DNA of 64,000 bases from Bacillota bacterium (GTDB taxonomy: Bacteria; Bacillota; Negativicutes; Sporomusales; Sporomusaceae): the NCBI GenBank assembly GCA_017889705.1, contig JAGGAB010000014.1:1-64000 (forward strand), written 5' to 3'. Shown here piece after piece: positions 8,453-16,926 of this stretch. The translations under genes were made by a program, and so were the position numbers. Positions within the stretch are counted from its first letter, which is position 1; each line of letters starts with the position of its first letter. Below the pieces are notes generated by a model that had not been told where the DNA came from, searched no databases, and saw nothing but the letters and a program-made list of their open reading frames with translations.

Positions 8453-8703
8453 CTCACCCCGTTTATAACCAATTGCAATATTCGAGCAAATGAGCTTGCC
8501 ACGTTTTTGCTGTCCCCCGGAGCCGAGCGCACCCTACCGGCCGCTCGACTCTGGGTCAGACGTGGCGCTCACTATTTTTGTCCGATGACTAACCCGCTCT
8601 AAGACTCCCGCTTCTACAAGCGTGAGCAAGAGCGGCTAGACGTTAGGATAATTGCGACTAGAATTCAGACTACGTCAAAACGCCATCTGAATTAAGTCTC
8701 CAT
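8453..8703 (-). repeat. Structured palindromic element inside the pdu operon
   Basis: This 251-base gap between the second BMC-H gene and pduL is the only sizeable gap in the operon and has no open frame of note. It holds three inverted repeats in a row: GCCACGT 8498-8504 with ACGTGGC 8560-8566 (with further pairing inside), CCGCTCT 8594-8600 with AGAGCGG 8629-8635, and AATTCAGA 8662-8669 with TCTGAATT 8686-8693. The last hairpin resembles the one at 41988-42029 (shared AATTCAG...TCAAAACGCC...CTGAATT). It may be a dispersed intergenic repeat, or a processing or attenuation site that changes expression of the downstream genes. Confidence 0.6.
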
Positions 8704-8982
8704 TTATTCTACCTTGGGAAGAATTTTTTCGATATCTGTGTGGGGACGTGGAATTACATGTACAGATACCAGCTCTCCTACTCTTTGCGCTGCTGCTGCA
8801 CCGCTGTCAGTAGCTGCTTTTACAGCGCCAACATCACCGCGCACCATTACTGTAACTAATCCAGAACCGATTTTTTCATAGCCAACCAAGGCTACGTTTG
8901 CTGCTTTAACCATAGCATCAGCAGCTTCTATAGCACCAACCAAACCTTTGGTCTCAACCATTCCTAATGCTTCTCCGCGCAT
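8704..8982 (-). CDS. pduJ: BMC-H hexameric shell protein (PduA/PduJ type)
   Basis: A 92-residue single-BMC-domain protein. The start is ATG 8982 ([16 protein letters not shown]), 9 bases after AAGGAGG. The longer frame to 9144 overlaps pduK and is not used. It is nearly identical to PduA of this locus, differing mainly at the ends, and carries the typical pore loop region and the C-terminal [19 protein letters not shown]. Such hexamers tile the facets and conduct 1,2-propanediol. By position after pduK it is the PduJ equivalent; assignment between PduA and PduJ is by order rather than sequence. Confidence 0.9.
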   Translation of the reverse strand: MRGEALGMVETKGLVGAIEAADAMVKAANVALVGYEKIGSGLVTVMVRGDVGAVKAATDSGAAAAQRVGELVSVHVIPRPHTDIEKILPKVE

Positions 8983-8983
8983 A

Positions 8984-9547
8984 TTATTCATCCTCCTTAT
9001 TCTTGTCATTATGAATGCAGGTAACTCTGGGATCGCCTTTTTTCCGCGGACATGCAGGATCACCGCACAAATTGCAAACGTCCGCCGGATTAATGGGTTC
9101 CCGACTTGCTGCTTCCACAGCTTCTGCCGGCTTACCTCCTGCATCTTCTTTACCGGTATCTGTCAGCTTTGCGACTTCTTCGGCTTCAACTGCTGCCACA
9201 GGAGCAGCAGCCTGTTTTGTTGGCTTTTTTACATCTGCCGTTTTTGAAGCCGGCTTTTGGCCCACAGTGTCTTTGGTAATAACAATTCCACCCAGTTCAT
9301 TGTGTGGTCGTGGTATAACGTGTTTGGCATATACTTTGTTTACTTTTGCAGCCGCTGCCGCACCTGCGTCAACTGCCGCTTTTACTGCGCCAACGTCGCC
9401 AACTACTTTAATAACGACTAAGCCGCCGCCTTTAGTAAGCTCATAGCCAAGTAATTCCACATTTGCTGATTTGACAGCAGCATCAGCCGCTTCCATACCG
9501 GCAGCAAGACCTACTACTTCAATCAGACCTAATGCGTTTTTGACCAT
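8984..9547 (-). CDS. pduK: PduK-like BMC shell protein with C-terminal cysteine cluster
   Basis: A 187-residue protein. Residues 1 to about 90 are a canonical BMC domain ([20 protein letters not shown]). They are followed by a low-complexity Ala/Lys/Glu/Pro linker of about 60 residues, and then a terminal [20 protein letters not shown] motif (C-x2-C-x4-C-x10-C). PduK in Salmonella also ends in a cysteine motif thought to bind an Fe-S cluster. The start at 9547 follows GGGGAGGTG and lies inside the end of pduH, overlapping by 19 bases. The following shell gene begins just after its stop codon, so the genes are probably translationally coupled. Confidence 0.9.
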   Translation of the reverse strand: MVKNALGLIEVVGLAAGMEAADAAVKSANVELLGYELTKGGGLVVIKVVGDVGAVKAAVDAGAAAAAKVNKVYAKHVIPRPHNELGGIVITKDTVGQKPASKTADVKKPTKQAAAPVAAVEAEEVAKLTDTGKEDAGGKPAEAVEAASREPINPADVCNLCGDPACPRKKGDPRVTCIHNDKNKEDE

Positions 9548-10017
9548 GTATTCACCTCCCCATGGCCTTGAGCATTTTCCTTCAATACTTTCAGGATCAT
9601 CTCTCGCACACTTTCATAAAGCTGGGCCATATTTTCACTACCAGCCGCAGCCGCTTGCACCGGATTTTCTTTAAAAGGCAATCCTTTTACCAATCGCGCG
9701 GCATTATAGCCGAAATATCGCCACTCTGTTAACGTTCCCTCACCTTGCAGAACAAACAGCGGCTGATTTTCAGGCAGTTTTTGATAATGGATACATAGTG
9801 CAGCCGAGCCAATTCCTACGCCTACTCCCAAGAACGAAGCCTGCGCCCCCTTATAAGCCAGGGCAACAGCATCTGCCGAACTGTCTGAGAGCAGTGAGCA
9901 CGGCACGCCTTCTTCTTCCATACCAGCCTGAAGTTCTCGTAATTTGGCCTCCAAACCGGTATGCTGCGAGGTACAAATAATTATGCTGGGCTTATTTAAA
10001 GTTGTAGCTGATTGCAT
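9529..10017 (-). CDS. pduH: PduH, diol dehydratase reactivase small subunit
   Basis: A 162-residue protein of the diol/glycerol dehydratase reactivase small-subunit family. These have a fold like the dehydratase beta subunit and swap with it during release of damaged cobalamin. Recognisable are [12 protein letters not shown] near the N-terminus and [19 protein letters not shown] in the centre. I chose ATG 10017, with GAGG 10 bases upstream inside the end of pduG, over the GTG at 10026. It overlaps pduK at its 3' end. Confidence 0.93.
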   Translation of the reverse strand: MQSATTLNKPSIIICTSQHTGLEAKLRELQAGMEEEGVPCSLLSDSSADAVALAYKGAQASFLGVGVGIGSAALCIHYQKLPENQPLFVLQGEGTLTEWRYFGYNAARLVKGLPFKENPVQAAAAGSENMAQLYESVREMILKVLKENAQGHGEVNTWSKTH

Positions 10018-10022
10018 AATGA

Positions 10023-11846
10023 TCACGCCTCACTATCAAGATAAGAAAGTACCAAGCCTGTAGCAACCGCATTTCTGGGTCCTTCGCTGCCACGGATATT
10101 GCCGCGACCGCAAACAATCCCGTACTCAGCCAACGCATCGGTAACCATATCAGGCACTTCAAAATCCATTGCCGAACCGCCGACTAATACGACAAATTCA
10201 ATATGTCTGACATTGCCGGTAGGGGCAACCCGCTGCAAGGATCTAAGTGCATTGGTAACAAAAACACGTTTTTTCGCTTCCCGCCGTACATGGCGGATTC
10301 TGTCCAGTGCATGATCAGCAGGTATGGGAACCATACCGCCGTCTTTTAATATAACAACCCGGGCAAATACATGTGGCGGCAGATGATTATCATAAAACTT
10401 TACGGTTCCATCTTCCAGTCTCACATGAAACAGACTTTCAACCTTCGCCAGCGGATATTTTTTAATATCTTCCGCCAGGTCAAAATCATTGAGCCCTAGT
10501 TCCGAATTAATCAACATAGTTACCATATCACCGGCACCACCCAAATGGATTGAGTGGGTTTTACATTCCCGGGTAATGATGGCAGCATCTGTTGAGCCGC
10601 CCCCCATATCCAGGATAGCTAGCGGTGTATCTGTTCCGGGAGTGGTTAAGGCGCCGCGGATTGCCATATTGGCTTCTACGCCGGCAATTACTACATTCAC
10701 ACCCAGTTCTTCGTGGAGTTTGTTCGCGATTTGCTGCATAGGCAAACGGCTGGTTTTAACCATAGCCGCCAGTGCAACAGCACCTTCCAGGGCAAATTCA
10801 CCGGCTAAGCCCCCTTGCACTTTTTGCGGTACAAAGGTATCGACAGCTAATATATCCTGGATTTTCATCTCTGCTACCGGCTGCATGGTAAGTTCGGCCA
10901 TTACCTGACGCACTCTTTCCAGCATGCCATTTACATTAGTGCCTGCTTCGCCTTGAACATCCACAACCGGCTGCACTCGTTCCACAGCTTCCATAATTGC
11001 GGCCGCACCTGCTTCGACATCAATATCGGCTTTGCCCTTTTGTCCGATGACGGTAATGAAACCTGCCGGAATAGATCTAGCCTTTACATCACCTTCCGGA
11101 GTACGGACAACAACTGCTGAACGATTACCGATCAAAGCTCTGGCAATCGGCACCACCATTTTGGTTTCGTCAGGTGTCAAATCAAATACGGTAGCAATTC
11201 CGTAGGGATTTGATAATGTAGTAATTGTTTGACCGGCCTCCGCTACCTCAACAGCAGCTAACATTCCTACCGGAACTTTTTCAATTAAAGTAACTTCATC
11301 AACAACTGGTATGATTTGCTCCAGGCGGTTTACAATGAGTACAGCATCATCCTGCTGTGCTATTGCCCCCTGGATGACAATACCTCGCTTTATGGCATCG
11401 TTAATGCCTCTGGCAGCATCCTCAAAATCAACACCTTTAGGGATTAGGCAAATAACCTTTTCTCCTGGCCGAGTCCCGGGAAGCTGGGTAAAGTTGATGG
11501 TCATACCAACCCCTAAACCAATACCTCCCGGTGTAGACGGATTATGCCCGATCATGGTGGATTCGGTGATAATGGTTTCCGTAATGGTTTCCATCGCCAA
11601 ATCCCCGATAACCGGCGTAGCTTCATTAAGCCGTACCTGATCAATCTCACTTACACTCAACCCGGCTGTTTTCGCAGCCTCCTGAAGAGCAATAATAATG
11701 CCTGGTACATTTGCGAGTGTTCCCTTGATACCTGTTGTCTTGATAATACTGCTTGCCAGGTATTTTTTTATTTGACCCTGTTCTATCTGGGCCAAACAAA
11801 CTTCAGTTGTGGAGTTACCAATATCCACGCCTGCAATGATAGGCAT
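10023..11846 (-). CDS. pduG: PduG, diol dehydratase reactivase large subunit (ATPase)
   Basis: A 607-residue actin/Hsp70-like ATPase, the usual size for PduG/DdrA/GdrA. The phosphate-binding loops are visible as AGVDIGNSTTEVCLA at the N-terminus and LAILDMGGGSTDAAII in the second half, with ATGLVLSYL at the end. With PduH it exchanges inactivated, adenosyl-less cobalamin from the dehydratase at the cost of ATP. ATG 11846 with GGTGGGAG upstream is preferred to the in-frame GTG at 11858. It lies directly downstream of pduE. Confidence 0.95.
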   Translation of the reverse strand: MPIIAGVDIGNSTTEVCLAQIEQGQIKKYLASSIIKTTGIKGTLANVPGIIIALQEAAKTAGLSVSEIDQVRLNEATPVIGDLAMETITETIITESTMIGHNPSTPGGIGLGVGMTINFTQLPGTRPGEKVICLIPKGVDFEDAARGINDAIKRGIVIQGAIAQQDDAVLIVNRLEQIIPVVDEVTLIEKVPVGMLAAVEVAEAGQTITTLSNPYGIATVFDLTPDETKMVVPIARALIGNRSAVVVRTPEGDVKARSIPAGFITVIGQKGKADIDVEAGAAAIMEAVERVQPVVDVQGEAGTNVNGMLERVRQVMAELTMQPVAEMKIQDILAVDTFVPQKVQGGLAGEFALEGAVALAAMVKTSRLPMQQIANKLHEELGVNVVIAGVEANMAIRGALTTPGTDTPLAILDMGGGSTDAAIITRECKTHSIHLGGAGDMVTMLINSELGLNDFDLAEDIKKYPLAKVESLFHVRLEDGTVKFYDNHLPPHVFARVVILKDGGMVPIPADHALDRIRHVRREAKKRVFVTNALRSLQRVAPTGNVRHIEFVVLVGGSAMDFEVPDMVTDALAEYGIVCGRGNIRGSEGPRNAVATGLVLSYLDSEA

Positions 11847-11859
11847 GAAAGCTCCCACC

Positions 11860-12372
11860 TTAGTCCGCTCTGAGACGGTTCCGGCGCTCGTATACTTCTG
11901 CGGCCTCTCTCACGAAAGCGGCGTTAATTTTTGCGTTGTATTTTACTTCTAATTCATCTGCAATAGCAAACAGTTCTGGTTTAGTGGAACGATAGGGACG
12001 CATGGCATTGTAAATCTCGAGTACGCGGGCATCAGGAATGGCCACAAGTTCAGCAGCGCGACGGAGGTTGTTGGCAAATTGGTATCTGCCTACACCATCG
12101 GCAATTTCAGCTTGCATTTTGAGGGTTTCCGGGGTAATACGAACATCCTCGGATTTCACCTCGCCATTCATAATTTTATCTAATGTAATATCTGCCAGTG
12201 TCTTGCCGGTAGGAGTTTTTAATAACTCCGGACGTTTGCTGGCCAGCGGATAATCACGCTCCGGGCAAAGGCCTGTACCGCTTGAAACTGTCGGAGCAGC
12301 TGTTTGCGGTGCACCTGCCATGGATTTTAATACTTCACGCACGATATCTTCTAACATTTTATTCTCTGACAT
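11860..12372 (-). CDS. pduE: PduE, propanediol/glycerol dehydratase small subunit
   Basis: A 170-residue gamma subunit of the coenzyme-B12-dependent diol dehydratase. The conserved core YPLASKRPELLKTPTGK and LRRAAELVAIPDARVLEIYNAM are present. The N-terminus (MLEDIVREVLKSM) forms a short amphipathic helix followed by a Pro/Ala/Thr linker, as in other microcompartment-directed subunits. The start follows GACGGAGGTG. The gene sits 20 bases after pduD. Confidence 0.95.
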   Translation of the reverse strand: MSENKMLEDIVREVLKSMAGAPQTAAPTVSSGTGLCPERDYPLASKRPELLKTPTGKTLADITLDKIMNGEVKSEDVRITPETLKMQAEIADGVGRYQFANNLRRAAELVAIPDARVLEIYNAMRPYRSTKPELFAIADELEVKYNAKINAAFVREAAEVYERRNRLRAD

Positions 12373-12392
12373 ATACTTTCACCTCCGTCTAG

Positions 12393-13040
12393 TTAAAACT
12401 GTACTTCGAGTTCCACCGGTTTGGCACCAGGAACTACGTGTTCGGTTTCTTTGATATGAAGTACTGCCGCTTTGGCCTGGTACTTCGGACGAGCCATCTG
12501 GTCGTTTTTAGTCGGTACCGGTACCGGCGACTGACCTTTGGCATATTGAGCGGCGTTTTTGCCGATTTGCCGATAAGCCTCAAGGTCTAACAACGGAGAT
12601 TGAGAAAATAATTCAAGATTGCTCAGAGGCGGTAAGTCTTTTTGATGAATTACGGTTGTGCCTCTGGACTGGATACCAATAGAAATACCTGAACCACTGA
12701 GTTTTGTTGCGTCATGAGCGGCAAATGCCACGTCAGAGGTTCTGAGTACACGGATAACTCTTGCTTTTACGCCTTCTTCTTCAATACCGGCGATCATTTC
12801 GCGCAATACGTCGCTATGCGGCACATTGACGATGGTTTTATTTTGGTATTTGCCAAAAGCCGGAGCTATAGCAATGATTACTTCATCATTTCTGGTTCCC
12901 GGGCGGGCTTCACCCTTTTCCACCAGAGTCATGGAACGTCCGGTAGCCACGGCTGCTCTAGGAGCTGCAGGCTGTGCCATGCCGGCGAGAACTTGCCCAA
13001 CTATTTCGCGAATCAATTGTTCATTAATTTGCATTTCCAT
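12393..13040 (-). CDS. pduD: PduD, propanediol/glycerol dehydratase medium subunit
   Basis: A 215-residue beta subunit of diol dehydratase. Residues 1-20 ([20 protein letters not shown]) form the encapsulation helix known from Salmonella PduD, followed by an Ala/Pro linker. The body has [31 protein letters not shown] and [17 protein letters not shown], which help bind the cobalamin nucleotide loop. Starts at 13040 and 13034 are both near AGGAGAGGTGG; the first is listed. The longer frame to 13109 overlaps pduC and is rejected. Confidence 0.95.
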   Translation of the reverse strand: MEMQINEQLIREIVGQVLAGMAQPAAPRAAVATGRSMTLVEKGEARPGTRNDEVIIAIAPAFGKYQNKTIVNVPHSDVLREMIAGIEEEGVKARVIRVLRTSDVAFAAHDATKLSGSGISIGIQSRGTTVIHQKDLPPLSNLELFSQSPLLDLEAYRQIGKNAAQYAKGQSPVPVPTKNDQMARPKYQAKAAVLHIKETEHVVPGAKPVELEVQF

Positions 13041-13056
13041 CCACCTCTCCTCTAGA

Positions 13057-14727
13057 TCAAACGTCAAAATCAGACGGTTTAATTGCCTGGCGTATGTCTT
13101 TGATTTCATCCCAACGTTCCTTGCTCAGGCGATAGCCTGTTCCAGGGCCAGCATAGTCGTTTTTGCAGTTAACGGCGCTGATAACGTTAAGATTCTTATC
13201 GAGAATAGCCGAGGTATGGAGATAGTCACCGGAAATACGCTGTTTAAGAGTGCCCAGTGCATTTTCAGCAACATCGACAAAGCCGTTTTTGGCAAGGGCT
13301 TTAACAATATCGACACCGGTAATGCCGCGCTTCATCATATCTTCGGCAGCCTTGAGGTCTTCTACGACATTACGTTTAATAATGTCTTTGGTGCCATGAG
13401 CGTAAGTGGCAGCTTCCACTTCTTCGTCAGTAATGGCCGGGAAGCCGAACTCTTTAAATACGGCCTGAATGGCTTTGGCTGCTTTGTTACGTACAGCGAT
13501 AACAGCTTCTTCAGAAACTGGTTTTAAGCCGCCGTCAACCATGAGGTCGCGCTGGATAATATTCCAGTCATCATAGTCGTCAACATCCCAGTTAGAACCG
13601 GCAAACATATTATCATAGTTCGGAGTTGCGCTGTAACCCGAGCAGATGAAGTCAGTGCCTGGCAGCATTTGCATCAGGGTACGGGCAGTACGCCGGATGT
13701 CGGAGTGAGTGAAGGTTTGGTCATTACTGGAGGCTACTTCAAGATCCAGCATGGCAGCTGTCAGGTTTTCACCAAGGATGGCACGAATACCGGAAGGAAC
13801 AGCAGCAGGTACACCAACGCAGCTTACAGAACCGTTTTGGAGACCTTGCACGCCGGCGCCGCGAGTCAGCATGATGCAGCGAACTTCCAGGTACAGCATG
13901 GATTTGCCTTCAGCATAACCCATTTGTACTTCAGAACCGGTACCTGAAGTGAAGCGCATTTTAAGTCCACGGGAAGCATAGGCAGAAGCCAGGAATGCTT
14001 TGGACCAAGGAGTGTCGTCACCATCAACAAATACGTTTTCAGTACCATATACAGAAATGGTTTCAGCATAAGCGGTAATGCCTCTCATGCCTAATAAGAG
14101 TTCGGTTGCTTCTTCGAGTGCGCACTGGATAAGTACGCCGCCGCGTCCAACCTGGCCGCCAACTTGTAGTGCCAAAGCATTGAACGGAGCATAACGCACA
14201 ACCGCAACTGTAGTTTCCATTTCATCAAAACCGCGCATAGCAGCTTCAGCAGCATCAGCGGCAATAAGTACAGGATTATCTTGCGGATTAGTTACATGGC
14301 ATTGGTTGGAAGGAATCTTCCGGGCCCGCATTTTTTGGAGAGCCATCATCATTTCTACTACGTTCATGGTATTGAGAACAGCAACAATTTTAGCAGCTGT
14401 CAGACCACGAATAATTTTTACCAGTTCGTCGCGGGATACATTAACGTCAACAAGCATTTTGGCAATTTCGGTATCAGACATAGCCATTGCTTTAGGGGCA
14501 ATAGTAGTGTCGATCGAATAATCAGCAATAAACTGATCGATAAAGTCGAACTGGCTGCGTGGAATACCATCCATTTCGACGATTTTACCGTTTTCAATCT
14601 TGATACTGGGTTTAGGATCGTTGGGGCTGCCCATAGCCATCAGACCAACTTCCGGCCACTCGACTACGAAACCATCCTGGTTCACAGGGCGGGCTTCCAA
14701 CATTTCAAAACGTTTTGATCTTTTCAT
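13057..14727 (-). CDS. pduC: PduC, propanediol/glycerol dehydratase large (catalytic) subunit
   Basis: A 556-residue alpha subunit with the TIM-barrel active site of the B12-dependent diol dehydratases. These convert 1,2-propanediol to propionaldehyde and often glycerol to 3-hydroxypropionaldehyde. Family-typical segments include [21 protein letters not shown] at the N-terminus, [38 protein letters not shown] and the C-terminal [13 protein letters not shown]. The ribosome binding site is GGGGGGAA. It starts the catalytic part of the operon after pduA and pduB. Whether diol or glycerol is preferred cannot be read from the sequence; the full Pdu shell context favours 1,2-propanediol. Confidence 0.96.
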   Translation of the reverse strand: MKRSKRFEMLEARPVNQDGFVVEWPEVGLMAMGSPNDPKPSIKIENGKIVEMDGIPRSQFDFIDQFIADYSIDTTIAPKAMAMSDTEIAKMLVDVNVSRDELVKIIRGLTAAKIVAVLNTMNVVEMMMALQKMRARKIPSNQCHVTNPQDNPVLIAADAAEAAMRGFDEMETTVAVVRYAPFNALALQVGGQVGRGGVLIQCALEEATELLLGMRGITAYAETISVYGTENVFVDGDDTPWSKAFLASAYASRGLKMRFTSGTGSEVQMGYAEGKSMLYLEVRCIMLTRGAGVQGLQNGSVSCVGVPAAVPSGIRAILGENLTAAMLDLEVASSNDQTFTHSDIRRTARTLMQMLPGTDFICSGYSATPNYDNMFAGSNWDVDDYDDWNIIQRDLMVDGGLKPVSEEAVIAVRNKAAKAIQAVFKEFGFPAITDEEVEAATYAHGTKDIIKRNVVEDLKAAEDMMKRGITGVDIVKALAKNGFVDVAENALGTLKQRISGDYLHTSAILDKNLNVISAVNCKNDYAGPGTGYRLSKERWDEIKDIRQAIKPSDFDV

Positions 14728-14746
14728 CTCAAATTCCCCCCTGTTC

Positions 14747-15538
14747 TTAGATGTACGGCGATGTTACGGACGGAGCCGGGCCGGCCATAGCTTCTAGTAC
14801 TTTTTTGCCTACGTCTTTAGCAGAAATTACTGCCTGGCGAACAGCACCGGAATCACCGGTAATCATAAGAATAACCTCATTGGAGAAAGATGTGCCGCCT
14901 GCGGGGCTGGCATAGCCGATAACTTCAACACTGGCGGTTTTTACAGCAGTATCGGCCATTAATACGCCGATAGCAGCAGGTGCGCCTACAATCAGCCCAA
15001 ATGCTTTGCCAACCGGAGCGCCAAACGCTTTGTTAATGGCATAGCTGGCGCGGGCAGTATATTGAAGTTCAAGATGGCCGGCATCATTGGCATATACATC
15101 GCCGAAAGTGCGGTCAAGTTCTTTAAGGGCAACTTCGATAGCCCGGCGAGCGTCAGATACTTCTTCAGCTCCGAAGATGATTAAGCAGCCATGACCAGCG
15201 CCGCCTTTGGTATCACGGGCAAGTTCGATGGTTACGATTTCAGTATTGGTTGCTTTTACTGCTTCATCAGCAGCCATGATGTGCGGACCAGCACCGGTAC
15301 GGGCACCCAGGATGCCAATGGAACGGTATTTCGGATCAAGTTTCATTTTTTCATGCAGCATAGGATCAACATTGGCAATAACTAAACCTACCGAATCACC
15401 AATAGCGGTACCGACAAACTCGGTAATACCAGGGTTACAAGCTGCTTTGGCAGCTTCCTGGGCAGGGGCTGCCGGTGTTCCCGCTTCCATGCGCTTTTTA
15501 ATTTCATCCATGACCTTTTCAATCAATTGGTCTTGCAT
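14747..15538 (-). CDS. pduB: PduB, tandem-BMC trimeric shell protein
   Basis: A 263-residue trimeric shell protein with two BMC domains (about residues 45-145 and 155-255). The extended N-terminus (QDQLIEKVMDEIKKRM) corresponds to the PduB N-terminal segment that, in Salmonella, links the lumen cargo to the shell. TFGDVYANDAGHLELQYTAR joins the two domains. PduB-type trimers can open a gated pore and bind glycerol at subunit interfaces. The start follows TTGGAGGTG, 24 bases after pduA. Confidence 0.95.
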   Translation of the reverse strand: MQDQLIEKVMDEIKKRMEAGTPAAPAQEAAKAACNPGITEFVGTAIGDSVGLVIANVDPMLHEKMKLDPKYRSIGILGARTGAGPHIMAADEAVKATNTEIVTIELARDTKGGAGHGCLIIFGAEEVSDARRAIEVALKELDRTFGDVYANDAGHLELQYTARASYAINKAFGAPVGKAFGLIVGAPAAIGVLMADTAVKTASVEVIGYASPAGGTSFSNEVILMITGDSGAVRQAVISAKDVGKKVLEAMAGPAPSVTSPYI

Positions 15539-15562
15539 ATAATTACACCTCCAAATTTATGG

Positions 15563-15841
15563 CTATTTCACTTTAGGAAGAATTTGTTCGACATCGGTGT
15601 GAGGGCGAGGAATTACATGAACAGATACCACCTCTCCTACATTTCTGGCTGCGGCGGCACCAGCATCAACGGCCGCTTTGGTGGCACCTACATCGCCACG
15701 TACCATAACGGTCACCAGGCCGGAACCGATTTTTTCATAACCAACCAGTTCAACATTGGCCGCTTTTACCATAGCATCAGCAGCTTCAATGGCTCCTACC
15801 AAACCTTTTGTTTCAATCATGCCTAACGCTTCGCTCATCAT
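15563..15841 (-). CDS. pduA: PduA, BMC-H hexameric shell protein
   Basis: A 92-residue BMC-domain protein ([20 protein letters not shown], ending [18 protein letters not shown]). It is the major facet protein and substrate pore of Pdu compartments. Two adjacent ATGs (15841, 15838) follow AAAGGAGGTGTA. The first overlaps the pduV stop codon (TAATG), implying coupled translation. A near-copy sits at 8704-8982. Confidence 0.95.
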   Translation of the reverse strand: MMSEALGMIETKGLVGAIEAADAMVKAANVELVGYEKIGSGLVTVMVRGDVGATKAAVDAGAAAARNVGEVVSVHVIPRPHTDVEQILPKVK

Positions 15842-16272
15842 TACACCTCCTTTCGCGTGAGATATTCTGTCAACTCAGCCAAACCATCTCCTGTATGGGC
15901 AGAAACACAAAAAAATGGTTCTTTGATTCCTGCCTGTAAAAGACGAGTTTGGGCTTGTTCCTGGTCAGCGCCAGGGGCATCTATTTTGGTGACTACTCCC
16001 ACTACCGGGCGCGGAAACATGGCGGCAAAACCGGGTGGAAGAGTGATCCGACGATCGGTGGCATCCTGAACCATAACCACTAAAGTCGCCTTAGTAGCTG
16101 TTACGGCCAGTGCCGAATAAAAACGCGGCATCTGAGCATACTCGCCTGGTGTGTCAATAGCTCCGTCAGTAAAGCAAATATCTACTGTTTTTCTGGCTTT
16201 ACTGCAATCGTTATTGATGGCATTAATTAATGATGTTTTTCCTGCACCTACAGGTCCGACTAACATGATCAT
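15841..16272 (-). CDS. pduV: PduV/EutP-type small GTPase
   Basis: A 143-residue P-loop GTPase with [10 protein letters not shown] (Walker A, residues 6-15), DTPGEY-like switch II, and [12 protein letters not shown] supplying the TKxD guanine specificity motif. PduV/EutP proteins attach to the outside of microcompartments, in Salmonella through PduU, and have been linked to their movement or distribution. The gene sits between pduU and pduA, the same neighbour relationship. The frame begins almost immediately at the P-loop, as in the family. Confidence 0.9.
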   Translation of the reverse strand: MIMLVGPVGAGKTSLINAINNDCSKARKTVDICFTDGAIDTPGEYAQMPRFYSALAVTATKATLVVMVQDATDRRITLPPGFAAMFPRPVVGVVTKIDAPGADQEQAQTRLLQAGIKEPFFCVSAHTGDGLAELTEYLTRKEV

Positions 16273-16277
16273 GACTG

Positions 16278-16619
16278 CTACGACCTTGTCAGTTTGGCAG
16301 GTGAAAAACCCAGGCCTTCAGATAATAGATTGACGACCTGTTTCAACGCAGCCTCTACAGCCGAGACATTGCCTGTAATAACAACCGAACCGGTAAACCG
16401 ATCCATAAAACCGATTTGAACGGCCGCGGTCTTAGTTGCTGCGTCTGCTGCAATAATAGCTGCCTCACAAGGAGTAATTGTCAAGATGCCGATGGCACCT
16501 ATTTCAACAATACCCAGCTTTTCGCAAAGCTCTTTTTTAGGATTGGCAATCAGATGCGCTAACGTCACCTGTTTGCCAGGAACATATTCCTGCACTACTC
16601 TCGGTTTTTCTTGGAGCAT
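16278..16619 (-). CDS. pduU: PduU/EutS-type circularly permuted BMC shell protein
   Basis: A 113-residue shell protein closely resembling PduU ([19 protein letters not shown] at the N-terminus, [20 protein letters not shown], and [14 protein letters not shown]). The domain is circularly permuted and in Salmonella forms a hexamer capped by a small beta barrel, the probable dock for PduV. ATG 16619, with GAGG 7 bases upstream, fits the family start. The long frame to 16706 adds non-conserved residues. It is the first gene of the pdu operon here, whereas it is near the end in Salmonella. Confidence 0.92.
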   Translation of the reverse strand: MLQEKPRVVQEYVPGKQVTLAHLIANPKKELCEKLGIVEIGAIGILTITPCEAAIIAADAATKTAAVQIGFMDRFTGSVVITGNVSAVEAALKQVVNLLSEGLGFSPAKLTRS

Positions 16620-16704
16620 GAGCATACCTCGCAATTCTACTTTTTGACTCCTCATAATAATTAGATTTTTTTGTAATTTCCCCTTGAGATGAACTTGCTG
16701 TAGC

Positions 16705-16775
16705 ACAGGACATATTTGCTGGCATTAGGGAAGAAATTGTCCTGTAACAATATTCTCGTTTCGGCCTTATAGCAA
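16705..16775 (-). promoter_or_regulatory. Candidate pdu operon promoter and inverted-repeat site
   Basis: On the minus strand TTGCTA (16770-16775) and TATTGT (16747-16752) are 17 bases apart, each matching the sigma-A hexamers at four of six positions. Just downstream lies an inverted repeat, ACAGGACA/TGTCCTGT (16738-16745 and 16705-16712), 25 bases apart. It could be an operator half-site pair or a leader hairpin. The upstream terminator at 16813-16843 isolates the operon from the regulator gene, so a promoter is expected here. This assignment is by eye only. Confidence 0.45.
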
Positions 16776-16812
16776 TTATTTGTGATATTTTGTTGTTCTT
16801 GCGAACCCAAAC

Positions 16813-16843
16813 AAAAAAAGACTGTTTTTCACAGTCTTTTTTT
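16813..16843 (-). terminator. Terminator between the REC-AraC regulator gene and the pdu operon
   Basis: A 13-base perfect stem (AAAAAAAGACTGT 16813-16825 with ACAGTCTTTTTTT 16831-16843) with long A and T flanks, able to work in either direction. It ends transcription of the regulator gene. Confidence 0.85.
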
Positions 16844-16926
16844 TATGTTTCGAGGACTCATATGTTATTAATATCACAATAGTATTTTTTCGTTATAGTC
16901 TAAAAATTTATTGTTATATCCTTATA

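Noticed and set aside
8983-9144. N-terminal extension of the second BMC-H protein
   Set aside because: The added residues are the out-of-frame 3' end of pduK; the true ATG at 8982 has an ideal ribosome binding site.
12826-13527. 233-codon plus-strand frame opposite pduD and pduC
   Set aside because: Low-complexity antisense frame; both genes beneath it are certain.
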